Source of the DNA: Stratiolaelaps scimitus
Lineage: Eukaryota; Arthropoda; Arachnida; Mesostigmata; Laelapidae
DNA length: 64,000 bases
Direction of reading: 5' to 3'
Assembly: GCA_019614645.1 (NCBI GenBank)
Contig: JABWDB010000021.1
Span: forward strand, 2,604,001-2,668,000
Shown: one piece after another, positions 39,101 to 46,489 of the stretch
Numbering within the stretch: position 1 is the stretch's first letter
Layout: the number at the start of each line of letters is the position of its first letter
Notes under the pieces: generated by a model
The model's database searches: none
What the model saw: the letters and a program-made list of their open reading frames with translations, nothing else
What the model was told of the DNA's origin: nothing
Position numbers and translations under genes: made by a program

Positions 39101-39880
39101 GTCCCCAAGGATTCATTGTAAGCTAAAGCTAACCAATGGCAATGTGATGCACCCTACATTTGTCTATCGGTGACGGCAATTGTATTAATACGTGCACAAG
39201 ACGAAGACGAAGGGACACGCATACAGCAGATGTGTGTGGAGCATTTCAAACAACGAACGCCAGATGCTGTAAGTACTGTAACAAACTCGAATAGCTTTAG
39301 CCCTGTTACATCCATTGAGAGGCAGTGGAAATGAAACATATTGAAACACGTCCATTGCTTCGTAGGTGTGGCCGCCAAAAAATACAATTGGTCAATTTCG
39401 CGCAGGCACTGTTATCTATGATCATTTGTTCCGGCTAAAATAATTATTGAACAAGTTGCACCCACTATGATGCCCTCGAAACACGAGTTTCCATCGGATC
39501 ATTTCAATGCATTTTGCTCGCCCATAGACGGCTTCAGTCGACAACAGCTGTAGCGTAATGGAACTATTGTCTCAAAGGACGCATGCCAACATTAGGCAAG
39601 TTAATTTTGGATCATTGGTGAAACAGATAAATTAATGAAAAAATGAATGAATGAATTGCTTTCTCACTCCAATCAAACATAAACATTGGTTTTTAGGCTT
39701 CAACTCAAATCGCGCAGAGTAAATGAAGAACAAGGCTATGACTCTCCACGCGATGGCACTCCGTCTGCCTAGCTAATGAACGATTTTATGAACACATACT
39801 CTACCTTTTCCAGTGATTCCCCATGGGCAATTCACAATAATCGCAACACACACAATTATCCAAGTTAATGACACACACAT
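13385..39880 (-). CDS. robo-like: Roundabout-like Ig-domain receptor lacking fibronectin domains (9 coding exons, 725 aa)
   Basis: Joined minus-strand exons are 39880-39805, 24532-24227, 21445-21315, 19532-19367, 16435-16106, 15892-15644, 15463-15220, 14314-13945 and 13690-13385. Every junction has AG/GT boundaries and matching phase, giving 725 codons plus TAA. Order in the protein: signal peptide (about 1-24), Ig1 (Cys52/Cys105), Ig2 (Cys152/Cys205), Ig3 (Cys254/Cys318), Ig4 (Cys360/Cys413), transmembrane helix (about 453-478), cytoplasmic tail (about 479-725). The Ig1-Ig2 linker (LQIAYLREEF), the GVYWC of Ig1, and the GNPRP plus LTPGHTDGEISV of Ig4 are Robo-like; Robo proteins are Slit receptors on growth cones. 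Classical Robo has five Ig and three FnIII domains; here Ig5 and FnIII are missing. The tail has PYAATTI (549-555), like Robo CC1. Slit binding in Robo lies mainly in Ig1-Ig2, so ligand binding could persist; that is inference. It could also be called a generic Robo-related Ig adhesion protein. The gene model is strong; exact function is unproven. Confidence 0.85.
13945..14314 (-). CDS. robo-like: Receptor exon 8: cytoplasmic tail with CC1-like motif
   Basis: Acceptor CACAACAG with a T-rich tract (TTTGTTTTTATTTCTCTAC) a little upstream; donor AGTGGG/GTGAGT. Residues 501-624. The phase fits only this acceptor among the nearby AGs (a closer-to-consensus CAAAAG would break the frame). The segment is Ser, His and Tyr rich: DHPYYRHSREPQR, then PISGPYAATTIVPS (PYAATTI at 549-555), then a Ser run (SNSASSSSETSS). 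No known domain. The tyrosine motif resembles Robo CC1 (PYATT). The acceptor choice is the least certain splice site of the model. Confidence 0.78.
14690..14770 (-). mobile_element. tRNA-like SINE fragment with B box
   Basis: The minus strand reads GGTTCAAATCC (complement of 14709-14719), a B box with flanking stem GCAGG/CCTGC, and about 22 bases upstream an A-box-like TGACTGCAGTAATCGG (complement of 14742-14757). A second B-like GTTCAAATCCGG lies on the opposite strand at 14649-14660. It lies in intron 7 of the receptor. No intact cloverleaf, so a SINE remnant is more likely than a tRNA gene. Confidence 0.4.
15220..15463 (-). CDS. robo-like: Receptor exon 7: end of Ig4, linker and transmembrane helix
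   Basis: Acceptor TATTGTTAG, donor ATCAA/GTAAGT. Residues 420-500 plus two bases. The exon finishes the G strand of Ig4 (QISATARVDVLQGG), runs through a short Pro-containing linker (VPMMPRPEHPLVRD) and goes directly into a hydrophobic helix of about 26 residues (residues 453-478), followed by the stop-transfer RK. Having the Ig4 end and the membrane helix in one uninterrupted exon shows that no Ig5 or FnIII module is encoded between them in this transcript form. Confidence 0.88.
15644..15892 (-). CDS. robo-like: Receptor exon 6: most of Ig domain 4
   Basis: Acceptor GATTGATGGGCAG, donor CATCG/GTGAGC. Residues 337-419 plus one base. The start YRPRWVMPPENQQV follows the TVH of Ig3 with no linker, as in Robo. 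Cys360 (LRCEATGNPRP), core Trp (ISWSRG), the hairpin LTPGHTDGEIS and Cys413 (GIYIC) are present. The last strand of the domain is encoded by the next exon (GQISATARVDV). Confidence 0.9.
16106..16435 (-). CDS. robo-like: Receptor exon 5: Ig domain 3
   Basis: Acceptor TTTTTCAACTTTCAG, donor CATT/GTAAGT. Residues 227-336 plus one base hold a complete Ig domain. It begins NKPKLITVPEDKTVLIPENG and has Cys254 (LLEC), GDPLPRIRW, and Cys318 in DDQGNYTC. Sequons NGT, NSS and NYT are visible. The final LLTVH and GDPLP resemble Robo Ig3. An acidic or basic loop (TVEEDRRGSTRS) between strands D and E is somewhat long. Confidence 0.9.
16610..16663. repeat. Perfect 23-bp inverted repeat (hairpin)
   Basis: The arm at 16610-16632 (GTTTACGTTTCCATAGTATA plus TCA) is the exact reverse complement of 16641-16663, with an 8-base loop (CCTTTTGC). 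It lies in intron 4 of the receptor, just upstream of the Ig3 exon in the direction of transcription. It could be a fold-back element remnant or a small-RNA precursor hairpin; the sequence alone does not decide. Confidence 0.9.
19367..19532 (-). CDS. robo-like: Receptor exon 4: second half of Ig domain 2
   Basis: Acceptor TTTTTCATGCAG, donor CACA/GTAAGT. Residues 172-226 plus one base. It carries the second half of Ig2, with NLVISDVRASDQGGYVC (Cys205), the Asp-x-Gly-x-Tyr-x-Cys signature of strand F, and VGNRET as in Robo Ig2. The phase 0 start agrees with the preceding exon; the phase 1 end agrees with the next. Confidence 0.88.
19672..19706. repeat. (TA)n microsatellite, slightly interrupted
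   Basis: TATATATACA then ten or more AT units, in intron 3 of the receptor's neighbouring region. Confidence 0.9.
19747..19834 (+). CDS. Possible internal exon on the strand opposite the receptor
   Basis: An acceptor-like ATATTCTCAG is followed by 29 open codons starting DMEEAADEDKYDEPYLSG and ending at a donor-like ATCG/GTAACA. It lies antisense within intron 3 of the receptor. Composition is acidic and protein-like, but the frame is short and adjoins a TA microsatellite. It starts in phase 0, so it does not join directly to the candidate exon at 9791. Weak evidence. Confidence 0.2.
20428..20452. repeat. (TA)n microsatellite
   Basis: 12 TA units inside the receptor intron between the two Ig2 half exons. 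Confidence 0.95.
21315..21445 (-). CDS. robo-like: Receptor exon 3: first half of Ig domain 2
   Basis: Acceptor TGCCTTTCAG, donor TTATC/GTAAGT. Residues 128-171 begin YLREEFLKVPLRKDVPLGG, the Robo-type opening of Ig2 (compare LRDEF or LRDDF in known Robo proteins). Cys152 (ILEC) and the core Trp (IEWLKEG) are present. The exon ends in phase 0, so Ig2 is split by an intron at this position. Confidence 0.88.
22033..22395 (-). pseudogene. Unrecognised minus-strand coding-like fragment
   Basis: A frame of about 120 codons with protein-like composition (LLQAVRKLEEVDVLVSLL, then DIQAALDKDTIEFTRVLG) ends in TAA. The same frame upstream has a stop just before QANFGSLRR, with further protein-like sequence (IAFVRIVLPTQRGG) before it, so it looks like a broken copy rather than a whole gene. 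It has no obvious splice sites, and lies next to, but opposite to, the LINE remnant. It may be a retrocopy or part of another element. I do not recognise the family. Confidence 0.3.
22857..23960 (+). pseudogene. Decayed LINE (non-LTR retrotransposon) reverse transcriptase
   Basis: The plus strand carries broken pieces of a non-LTR reverse transcriptase in intron 2 of the receptor, opposite in orientation to the host gene. At 22893-23001 a frame reads RLLEACNCIPPEEHRFRAGQ, the block that is usually QHGFRPGRST, then stops. From 23003 another frame reads through LEKLAEFGTPMNMVRLMM; the usual GVPQGD box is deleted. LSPLSFSLLLSDLPSRV follows, then the catalytic YADDLAIF (about 23219-23242) and the FKYLGLIL block (about 23422-23445). 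After about 23561 the frame breaks again, with VAFYAIQVIWEHFSSTQLE and then FTHNRLVYLLSDTPLF in different frames. No ends or target-site duplications were found. Family (CR1/Jockey-like or similar) is uncertain; it is not active. Confidence 0.85.
24112..24150. repeat. Compound (AT)n(GT)n microsatellite
   Basis: About eight AT units run into nine GT units and end in ATAT, about 75 bases from the Ig1 exon. Confidence 0.95.
24227..24532 (-). CDS. robo-like: Receptor exon 2: Ig domain 1
   Basis: Acceptor TTTCTTACAG and donor GCAT/GTAAGT bound the exon. It encodes residues 26-127 plus one base. It starts RDKPLEFIEQPSN, and the whole first Ig domain lies in this exon. The disulfide pair is Cys52 (QLNC) and Cys105 (GVYWC), with core Trp in VQWFHNG. 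There is an N-glycosylation sequon (SQNAT) near the end. GVYWC and the NATLQIA ending match the end of Robo Ig1. It ends in phase 1 and joins the next exon to give Tyr128. Confidence 0.9.
29500..30920. other. GC-rich, CAG/CTG-rich island in receptor intron 1
   Basis: This segment holds repeated CTGCTGCTG, CAACAACAG and CAGCAGCAA motifs and many CpGs, in contrast to AT-rich flanks. Frames are short and low-complexity. It resembles arthropod promoter or long 5' UTR sequence, and could contain an alternative first exon of the receptor or of another transcript. Confidence 0.3.
33838..33885 (+). repeat. CAG/CAC triplet-rich stretch
   Basis: GCAGCAGCAGCATCACCACC followed by six CAC triplets, inside the GC-rich island of intron 1. 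Possible low-complexity coding or UTR sequence; no supporting splice structure seen. Confidence 0.7.
35448..35639 (+). other. Small open frame with two hydrophobic segments
   Basis: 63 codons, with HPSFFFVLLVLVLVVLCPW and SLIVVVVVVSIVLFLT separated by a short polar loop, as in a two-helix membrane peptide. The start context is weak, and the Val runs come from GTC/GTT repeats. It lies in the GC-rich island of receptor intron 1. Confidence 0.15.
36105..36121. repeat. (GA)n microsatellite
   Basis: Eight GA units in intron 1 of the receptor. Confidence 0.9.
38030..38120 (+). mobile_element. Possible decayed tRNA-derived element
   Basis: AGCGCTTGGTAACGAG (A-box-like) is followed about 60 bases later by ACGTTCAAATAGC (degenerate B box) on the plus strand. 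Both are imperfect. The spacing fits a tRNA-like head but the match is weak. Confidence 0.2.
39805..39880 (-). CDS. robo-like: Receptor exon 1: start codon and signal peptide
   Basis: The ATG sits in an excellent context (CACCATG) and is the first in-frame ATG after an upstream in-frame TAG. The 25 complete codons read MCVSLTWIIVCVAIIVNCPW then GITGK, a typical signal peptide with hydrophobic core LTWIIVCVAIIV. The exon ends AAAAG followed by GTAGAG, phase 1. Exactly one base is carried over, which the Ig1 exon needs: its leading AA completes a Glu codon. The fit of phase, strand and function supports the assignment, although the next exon is about 15.3 kb away. cDNA is not available here, so another alternative first exon cannot be excluded. 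Confidence 0.7.
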
Positions 39881-40239
39881 GGTGACTAGTCGACACCATC
39901 CACAACAACAGCAATAATCACAACAGTAACACAGCTAAAACTTAATAATTTCTCCGCCGCCGCCACCACCACCGCCGCCGATACAATCCAATTATAGAAA
40001 CACAATTGGCACGTTCTTCGCCAATCACTAAATGTATGGCTGGCACGCCTATAATCACAACAGGTCCATGTAGCCAGGTCCAATGTACTGCGCGGTACGG
40101 CACCACTGTTCCACCGTGTTCTGCGGTTCCAATTCTGTTTCGTAATGTCTGTCATTCAATTCATCATAATATCCACTTTTGCCACTAACTCCAACACCAC
40201 CAGCACTGATAACGTCTTCATCACATTCTCAGCAATCAA

Positions 40240-40760
40240 CAATCCGCCACTAAACGTAAAACGCGCAGCGTGTTCATCGAACGATTACGTTGCCGCTGTC
40301 TCCGCCGCCGCCGCAATCGCGCAACACGAGCCAAGTCGGCGCGGGTAATACACGAATTATCATCATCACCACCACCGCTGAGTCCATTGCCCATTGACTG
40401 AGTAACTGACCGACGAAGAGATTAAAGAAAACAAATGAACACGTTCGTGCGAATCGAGCACACGAGTACCGTGCTCTGACATCATCCGGACACACTTCCG
40501 CGCTGAGATTCAAACCGCTCCGATCTGAGCTCCCGTCACGCCGTCGAACGTTCGTTGTACGTCTCGATCTTCTCGGTGGAAAGGGACCAATGACTTTGGG
40601 CGAGGGAGACTGTCGCGGGGAGAGAGTCGGGTCCGCCGTCGGCCAACAACGGTGGCGACTCACCACAATATGCTGTCTGTCTGAAAGGCACGCCTGTATG
40701 TGTCATTGGAATTATCCGACCGAACGGCAGCGGTAAGTGGCCGTCGGGGGACTGGTCTCA
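40240..40760 (-). promoter_or_regulatory. Likely promoter and 5' UTR of the receptor gene
   Basis: A GC- and CpG-rich block stands out from AT-rich flanks, 360-880 bases upstream of the receptor start codon on the minus strand. It contains two arthropod-initiator-like TCAGT elements on the minus strand (40409-40405 and 40401-40397). Open frames through it show no domain and are best read as UTR. Position and composition are seen; the promoter role is inferred. Confidence 0.4.
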
Positions 40761-42589
40761 ACCCCGAGGGAATGATGAACGTTGTAAGATATCTATTAAT
40801 ATTTTGTTCGCATGTTGAGGTATGCAGAGGAAATGCTGATGCTGAACGATAACCTTAGTCATATTCAGCGACCATTGCATGAGTATAGCAGTAAATGGAT
40901 TTGAAAGCGATTATGAAAAAAGTATTGAGAATGTATTATTATTAAACCCTAGTTTGATCCATACACGATGGTATTGTATCGCAGTTATCCTACTTCGCGA
41001 GGTTCTAAAAAGCTATCCAGCGATGCACGTTGTATTTTCAAGCAACAGTCAGTGACCTCCATCCTTGGAGTATTATAAATATAAGGGCTTATTTCTGCAC
41101 CTGAAAAGGTGCTATAATCGAATAGAGTTGGCATAAAACCTTCAATGATCAACAAAATGTGGATAGCGTTGGCTTGTCTTGCATGCCTGCGAGGCTTAAG
41201 AGAATAGCACAAGAGTTAACGCATCAGAAAATCGTCTATTCCAATAAGAGGGATGTTTTAGGGGGAGGTGTTTACATTCAACTGGAGACAATGTCCCGGA
41301 CTGTTATCCGAAGCAGGCAGAAGCAATGAAACACTCCTGAGTAGGGTAACATGCCCCATTGATTAATCCAATGACTGATTGAGTCCTTGCCCGCCACAAG
41401 GTATATCTGGATAAACGGTCCTTAGTAATTAGTAGTGTTAGGCAGGTTGTGGTTAGGTGCAAATCAGTGGTTCAGGTTCCGCGCCCAGGTCCAGTTAGTG
41501 AGATACAAACCGCTAATAGCGGCATTACAGACATGCATGACATTTATAGGCCGAGGTCTATTTGCGTCATTATGCCGCCCACTACAACCATGCTTAAGGC
41601 TAAACTATGAGAAGCAAACAGGCAGATCGAACGCTACCATAGGGGAGGTAGAGGCACTCTGACTTCAATTATTTTATGGACCGAATTGCACTGTGCACTA
41701 CGAGATTAGGCAATGAATAACTGAGTAGTCGTGTAAAACCTTAGTTTCCTTAAAGTTGCAATCGACCAACGGATATTACTGAGTTTATTCTCATGAACTC
41801 TTCACTATAATAAAATATTGGTTATAAATAATTCAATTTAATCAGTTCCAGCTCATTTGGTTTCTGTAGTTTTAGCAAATGCTCCATATGGTGGCTATTT
41901 TAGGAGAATAAATTGGTGGCACAGCGCCTTCTGCAGATCTCTGAGGGGTTTCGAATTGAGGAGTCTTGACTGCTTCTTGACAGCGCTTTCCAAAGCTCGG
42001 TTCCGTGGGCTGTGGTCACTTGGCTACCCGTTTGAAGCGACGCCGCGCTCTCGAACGGATGCCGCTGGGTCCACAGAAAATAAATTTCCTTGAAAAATTC
42101 GCCAGCAGAACTCTTGGGAGAGTGGCCTTGTGCTGAGTTCGCAGGTCGGCAGAGTGTCAACAGTAATTTAATTCCGTCGAACACCGAACTCGGGGACTCC
42201 TCGATTTCTCGTTTCGATAAACGAAAGCTACACCAGTTTCCGGTCGAAAGCCTCTAGGACGTTGGAATTAATTTCATTAACATACGTATGGGGTTGCTGT
42301 GTATCAAAAGATCATACCTGAAACTTCAGGGGATGAGAATTAGCATGATAATTGTCTTAGGTAAGGAGTAACTGCGAGCACAAAGTGTTAATAAGTAGCT
42401 CGGCATCTGTAATGTATAGCCAATTATATATATAAATATACTCCCTTTAATTGATATGGATTATTAATGTATTGAATGCATTATATATAAATTATATCGT
42501 TTTTAAACACGCAACTGGTCAGTAGAAGGTTTCCCTTTCAGAACGTGATGCTGCGGGGAATCCTTTCGGAAGAAGAAAATGTTGTAGTC

Positions 42590-43680
42590 ATACATTAATC
42601 TGGAGGCCAACCTCTAACTCGCCAGGTTTCCTGTGGAGGCCCGGAGATGTGTCGAGGTTGAGAAGGGGCAACTAAGAGGCCAAAATGCGATTGTCCCCTA
42701 CCGATTCGCCGCTTTGTTGTGTGTTGTCTTGTGACTAGGAGTGATTCGGCTATCTGAGCTATCCTTCTCTGTTCTTGCACGAACAACCCCTGCCTTATGA
42801 TCTCAATCCATTGCCTCCCCCCAATCTACTCGCCGCCAGGAGGAAGCGAGGTTTCGGTCATCGCTTGTTCCCGCCCGCTCTAGCCAACCGGTCCTTTTTG
42901 CTTTCTCTCAAGGAGGACATACGTAGCCTGGGTTCCGCCAAGAGATGATCTCGGATGGCACCCATTACCGTGGTGAATCCCTGTGAACCATTGCAGATGC
43001 GTCGGGGGCAGCGAGTTAACAGTGCCCCCCTTATCATCGCTCGCTGTGTGCGTGCGCGCACTGGTGATCTTATATGATGATGGCTGGGGATTGAGGGAGG
43101 GGTAGCATGGGCTGCTGCACGTCAAATACATGTGGTTTTACCTACACTGTGAAGACCTCTCACCCTAGCAAGCGCACGTAGCTCTAGACACAGTACACGT
43201 TTACCCAAGACCGTAGCGGTGCCAGCAACAGCAGCAGCAGGAGGACGAAGAATTCTTATTGGATCACACTTTGGGATTACACAGTCATCTGGCTAGCCTC
43301 CCTATTGCAACATTGGAAGATAGTAAGGGCGGGGTCTAGACCAGTCTATCATTGCCCAGACCCAGTGAGAAGGTTCGCTGCTAATGTTACTGCTGCTACA
43401 TCGGGGATATTATTGCACTGGGGCCACACTTCTTCATCTGGCGCTTGCAGTTTCTCAGCCCGCTCCCCTTAGAGCACTCATCCGGCAGCAAAGGCCAAGA
43501 CGAGAGCAAACCCGGAGCCTTTTGGCTTCCGCACTGTAACGACACCCATGCCAGACAGCGTGTTGGCTTGCCTTGGCCTTGCCTGCCGCTAGGGCTAAAA
43601 AGGCCTAGCGGGGGATTCCTCGACCCTTCGTTTGACGAAGGATGGGGACAGGGCGAAGCCTATTTGCGTTTATAGCATCA
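42590..43680. other. GC-rich block of unknown origin
   Basis: About 1.1 kb that is clearly richer in G and C than its AT-rich neighbours, with several short protein-like frames on both strands (for example RRIAQIAESLLVTRQHTTK on minus, and GLPWPCLPLGLKRPSGGF on plus), none recognisable. It may be an old mobile-element insertion. No terminal repeats were found by eye. Confidence 0.3.
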
Positions 43681-45394
43681 TATGTATATCCTCGCCTATA
43701 TGCGGGCAGGAGCCTAGTTTAACCTTATACCTAGATAAAAGGCCAGGGTTCTAGATTTATGAACACTCTCTTTCTTTGGCGATGGTATTGTTCTGTTTAT
43801 ATGCCACATCTGTTTAGCGCGGGTCTGGTTCTCTTGCCTTCTAGCTTACTCAACCCTTACGCGCTATTGTACGCGTAATGGCCATAATACTGTTACGCGC
43901 AAGGGTGTTCCACTGTTGTCTTCATCATGTATGTATATATCCACCACTGTGAAGTCTATGAGCCTATTGTATGTGAACGTGTGAGAGAGCAAAAGGCAGA
44001 GGGCGTTTGCAGACTGAATGGTGGGTGGGGTGGTACACTAGTCGATGTACGCGCACCTAATAGTAGACGCAGGTCGGGCCAGGCCATGCCATGCAAGGTA
44101 ATACAACAGCAGCAGGAGCAACAACAGCAATAGTGAGCGCTTATTTGAATGTCGGCTGGCAGCACACTGTACCGTAAAGGAGTTCTCCAAAACTCAACGG
44201 AAGGAAGAAAAATAGAGACAGAGAGAGAGCAAGACCCACTCGGGCGTGGGAGATCCAAGTCTTACAATGGATTTTATTCTCTTTCGTGGCGATAGCGGCC
44301 AGACGCCTGCAGGAAAAAAAACAATATCTTAAACTATGTGTGAGCGGTGAGCAAGCAGTTCAGTATGCGAACGAAATGAATATATTGCTCATGATTCTCT
44401 GAATTCTTTGATTGTAACGAATATTGTTCATATCCAGAACAGATAGATATTTGGTGAAACAAATCAGAATATGTGGGGTTTACCTATTTTATTCGTTCGA
44501 TAACCGATAACGATCAGTTATCATCTCAACAGCAAGCCTTAATACCTATATCTTTCAGAACTCACACTGCCAGCCAACATCCTGTGAAGTTAACTTGTCC
44601 AACCGGAAACAAACCTGCTCCATTACGCATTAGGGAGGCTATAGCAATAATCGGGCTGAGTAAAATCGTCTCTAACATGATCAACTTAGCTATCACCGAG
44701 GAGAGCGGCGCCTAATGCACTAGTCTCCTTACCCTGACTTCTCATACACATTTCCCCATCACTTGACTCGATATATCTGGATGCAAATGAAGATCGACAT
44801 ACGAACCGTATGCGAACTGATCGAATAAGAAGACCCGCAATTTCGCGTAGCACTCTTACATATGTAGATGGTGCACCATCTACCACCCTTCACCTAGAAA
44901 AATTATATGTACCCTTGATATAGTGATATACGTATGTGGATATGAGCTATTTTAATATGTGTCAGGTCACTGGAAACTACCGTTATCAAAGAAAACGTCC
45001 GTAGGGTTCATGTTTAACTCTGAGCTTTCAGCCGTCTGCATGGGATTCTCGAGTCTAGGAAAACGAGAGTGTATTTCAGCAATGCTACATATGCATGTGT
45101 CATGTTGGAAGTGCGCATAGTACCAAGGTCTCAAGATCTCAAAATTCCTCGGTTACGTCAAAAACGGTGGGTCCCATAAAACTGCCTTCATAAAATGAAG
45201 CTAGAATTTCCCGTTCGGACCTTATATTTCTGCTCACGCTGTGCAACGCCCATTTATGTTAAGTTTTTTTTTTTCTAAATACAGCAATCTGCTACATCCT
45301 AGTTAATTTTATCAGTAGTGACCAGGACTAATCAACGAAGCTCGCTTCATTCTACATAGCGAGACCGCGGGGGTCAGCTAAACTACGTATCTTA

Positions 45395-45409
45395 GGGGGG
45401 GGGGGGGGG
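45395..45409. repeat. Run of 15 G
   Basis: A homopolymer of 15 G, rare in this AT-rich DNA and able to form G-quadruplex; length may be unreliable because of sequencing slippage. Confidence 0.9.
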
Positions 45410-45799
45410 TATTCTCAAGTAAGTGACACCAACCTCTCGACCTGTCAATTTGCCACGGCCCTCTCATTCATTCGACGGAGCTGTAGTCTCGATAGTGTCC
45501 ATCACACGCTAGAAACGAAAATAAGGGAGCTTAGCAAGAGAACGAAGTCTGATGGCAAATCTATCATTAGCTGAACGCAACTCTTGTGGCGACCCACGGA
45601 AAAACATAGGTTATTGTATGCCACTGTGAGAAGTTCGATAATTCGTCATTTTCGTTCAACGTGATTGATCGATTTTGTTGTGTCCTTCATATTGAAATCT
45701 CAGAACCCCACAATCAGGCCCATGAGGGCTCTCATATGTCCTGTTTGTTTTGCTGCTGCAAAATGCTAGCGGAAGCTACCCGGATCCTTTTCCCGCCGT

Positions 45800-46160
45800 T
45801 ATGGCTATGACCGATCGTTGCTGTCTTTGAAGTATCCGCGAAATCGGCTAATTGCGAATCTTTGAAATCCCTCTCGCCTAACCAAGTTAATTCCCCGAGT
45901 TGTAGAACAGCCAAACATTTGTAACTGAGGACGGGTTGGTGGATCGACTTGGAACAAACTGTACCAGTTGCGCAAAAGGGTCTGCAACTTTGCTTCGATA
46001 ATTGGATAATGGGTACAATTTGCCGACGAGACGAAAAAATTTATTGGCAGCAAACCTCAGCATCTTTTTCCATTAAGTCAAGCATACGTTCTCTTTCACG
46101 TGCTATCGTATTCCCAGGGGCTCCAACAATCAGCGATCTCTGGCTTCTTGCAGCTAGCGG
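45800..46160 (-). pseudogene. Frame-broken coding-like fragment
   Basis: On the minus strand one frame reads SLIVGAPGNTIARERERMLD then LMEKDAEVCCQ and a stop. An overlapping frame continues NCTHYPIIEAKLQTLLRNWY and then FKDSNDRS. The pattern HYPIIEAKLQTLLRNWYSL recalls a spectrin-type repeat (His-Pro, I..K...L...W..L), but the likeness is weak. It looks like a decayed exon or retrocopy. Confidence 0.2.
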
Positions 46161-46228
46161 CTTAGCTATTCAAGCCATCAGATAAGCCCTCTCTCTGTGG
46201 GACCCTCGTTAGCTGAGATTTGTTGGAT

Positions 46229-46233
<5 letters not shown>

Positions 46234-46261
<28 letters not shown>
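46234..46261. repeat. (AT)n microsatellite
   Basis: About 14 AT units, first of two similar tracts 200 bases apart; both adjoin TTTGGATA. Confidence 0.95.
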
Positions 46262-46264
<3 letters not shown>

Positions 46265-46456
46265 GATACCTGTACACGGTTGCGAGCACATCTATCCAGC
46301 CACTCAGAGATGCTTAGAAATTTCGTAGAAAATCCAGCACGGTATCTTGCGCGATCAACTGTATCAAGGCATCACTCAGGAATGATTTCATTATCCGATC
46401 CAGTGCACAGATCGTCTTGCAATGCAGTCAGATTGCCCGTCAAACCAGTTTGGATA

Positions 46457-46462
<6 letters not shown>

Positions 46463-46488
<26 letters not shown>

Positions 46489-46489
46489 T
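46463..46489. repeat. (TA)n microsatellite
   Basis: About 13 TA units, second of the pair with 46234-46261. Confidence 0.95.

Larger units (their letters stand above)
24533..39804 (-). other. Large intron 1 of the receptor gene
   Basis: The intron between the signal-peptide exon and the Ig1 exon is about 15.3 kb, starting GTAGAG and ending TTTCTTACAG on the minus strand. It is mostly AT-rich unique sequence with short microsatellites. Two GC-richer, triplet-repeat-rich islands (29.5-31 kb and 33.6-36 kb) look unlike the rest and could be regulatory DNA or UTR exons of another transcript. A decayed tRNA-like element lies near 38.05 kb. I saw no other convincing coding exon inside it. Confidence 0.6.

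Noticed and set aside
40274..40666. 130-codon minus-strand frame upstream of the receptor start
   Set aside because: Arg/Pro-rich composition over CpG-rich DNA; better explained as promoter or 5' UTR.
41900..42184. 94-codon minus-strand frame (FDGIKLLLTLCRP...)
   Set aside because: Suggests a decayed repeat, but no motif of a known element could be identified.
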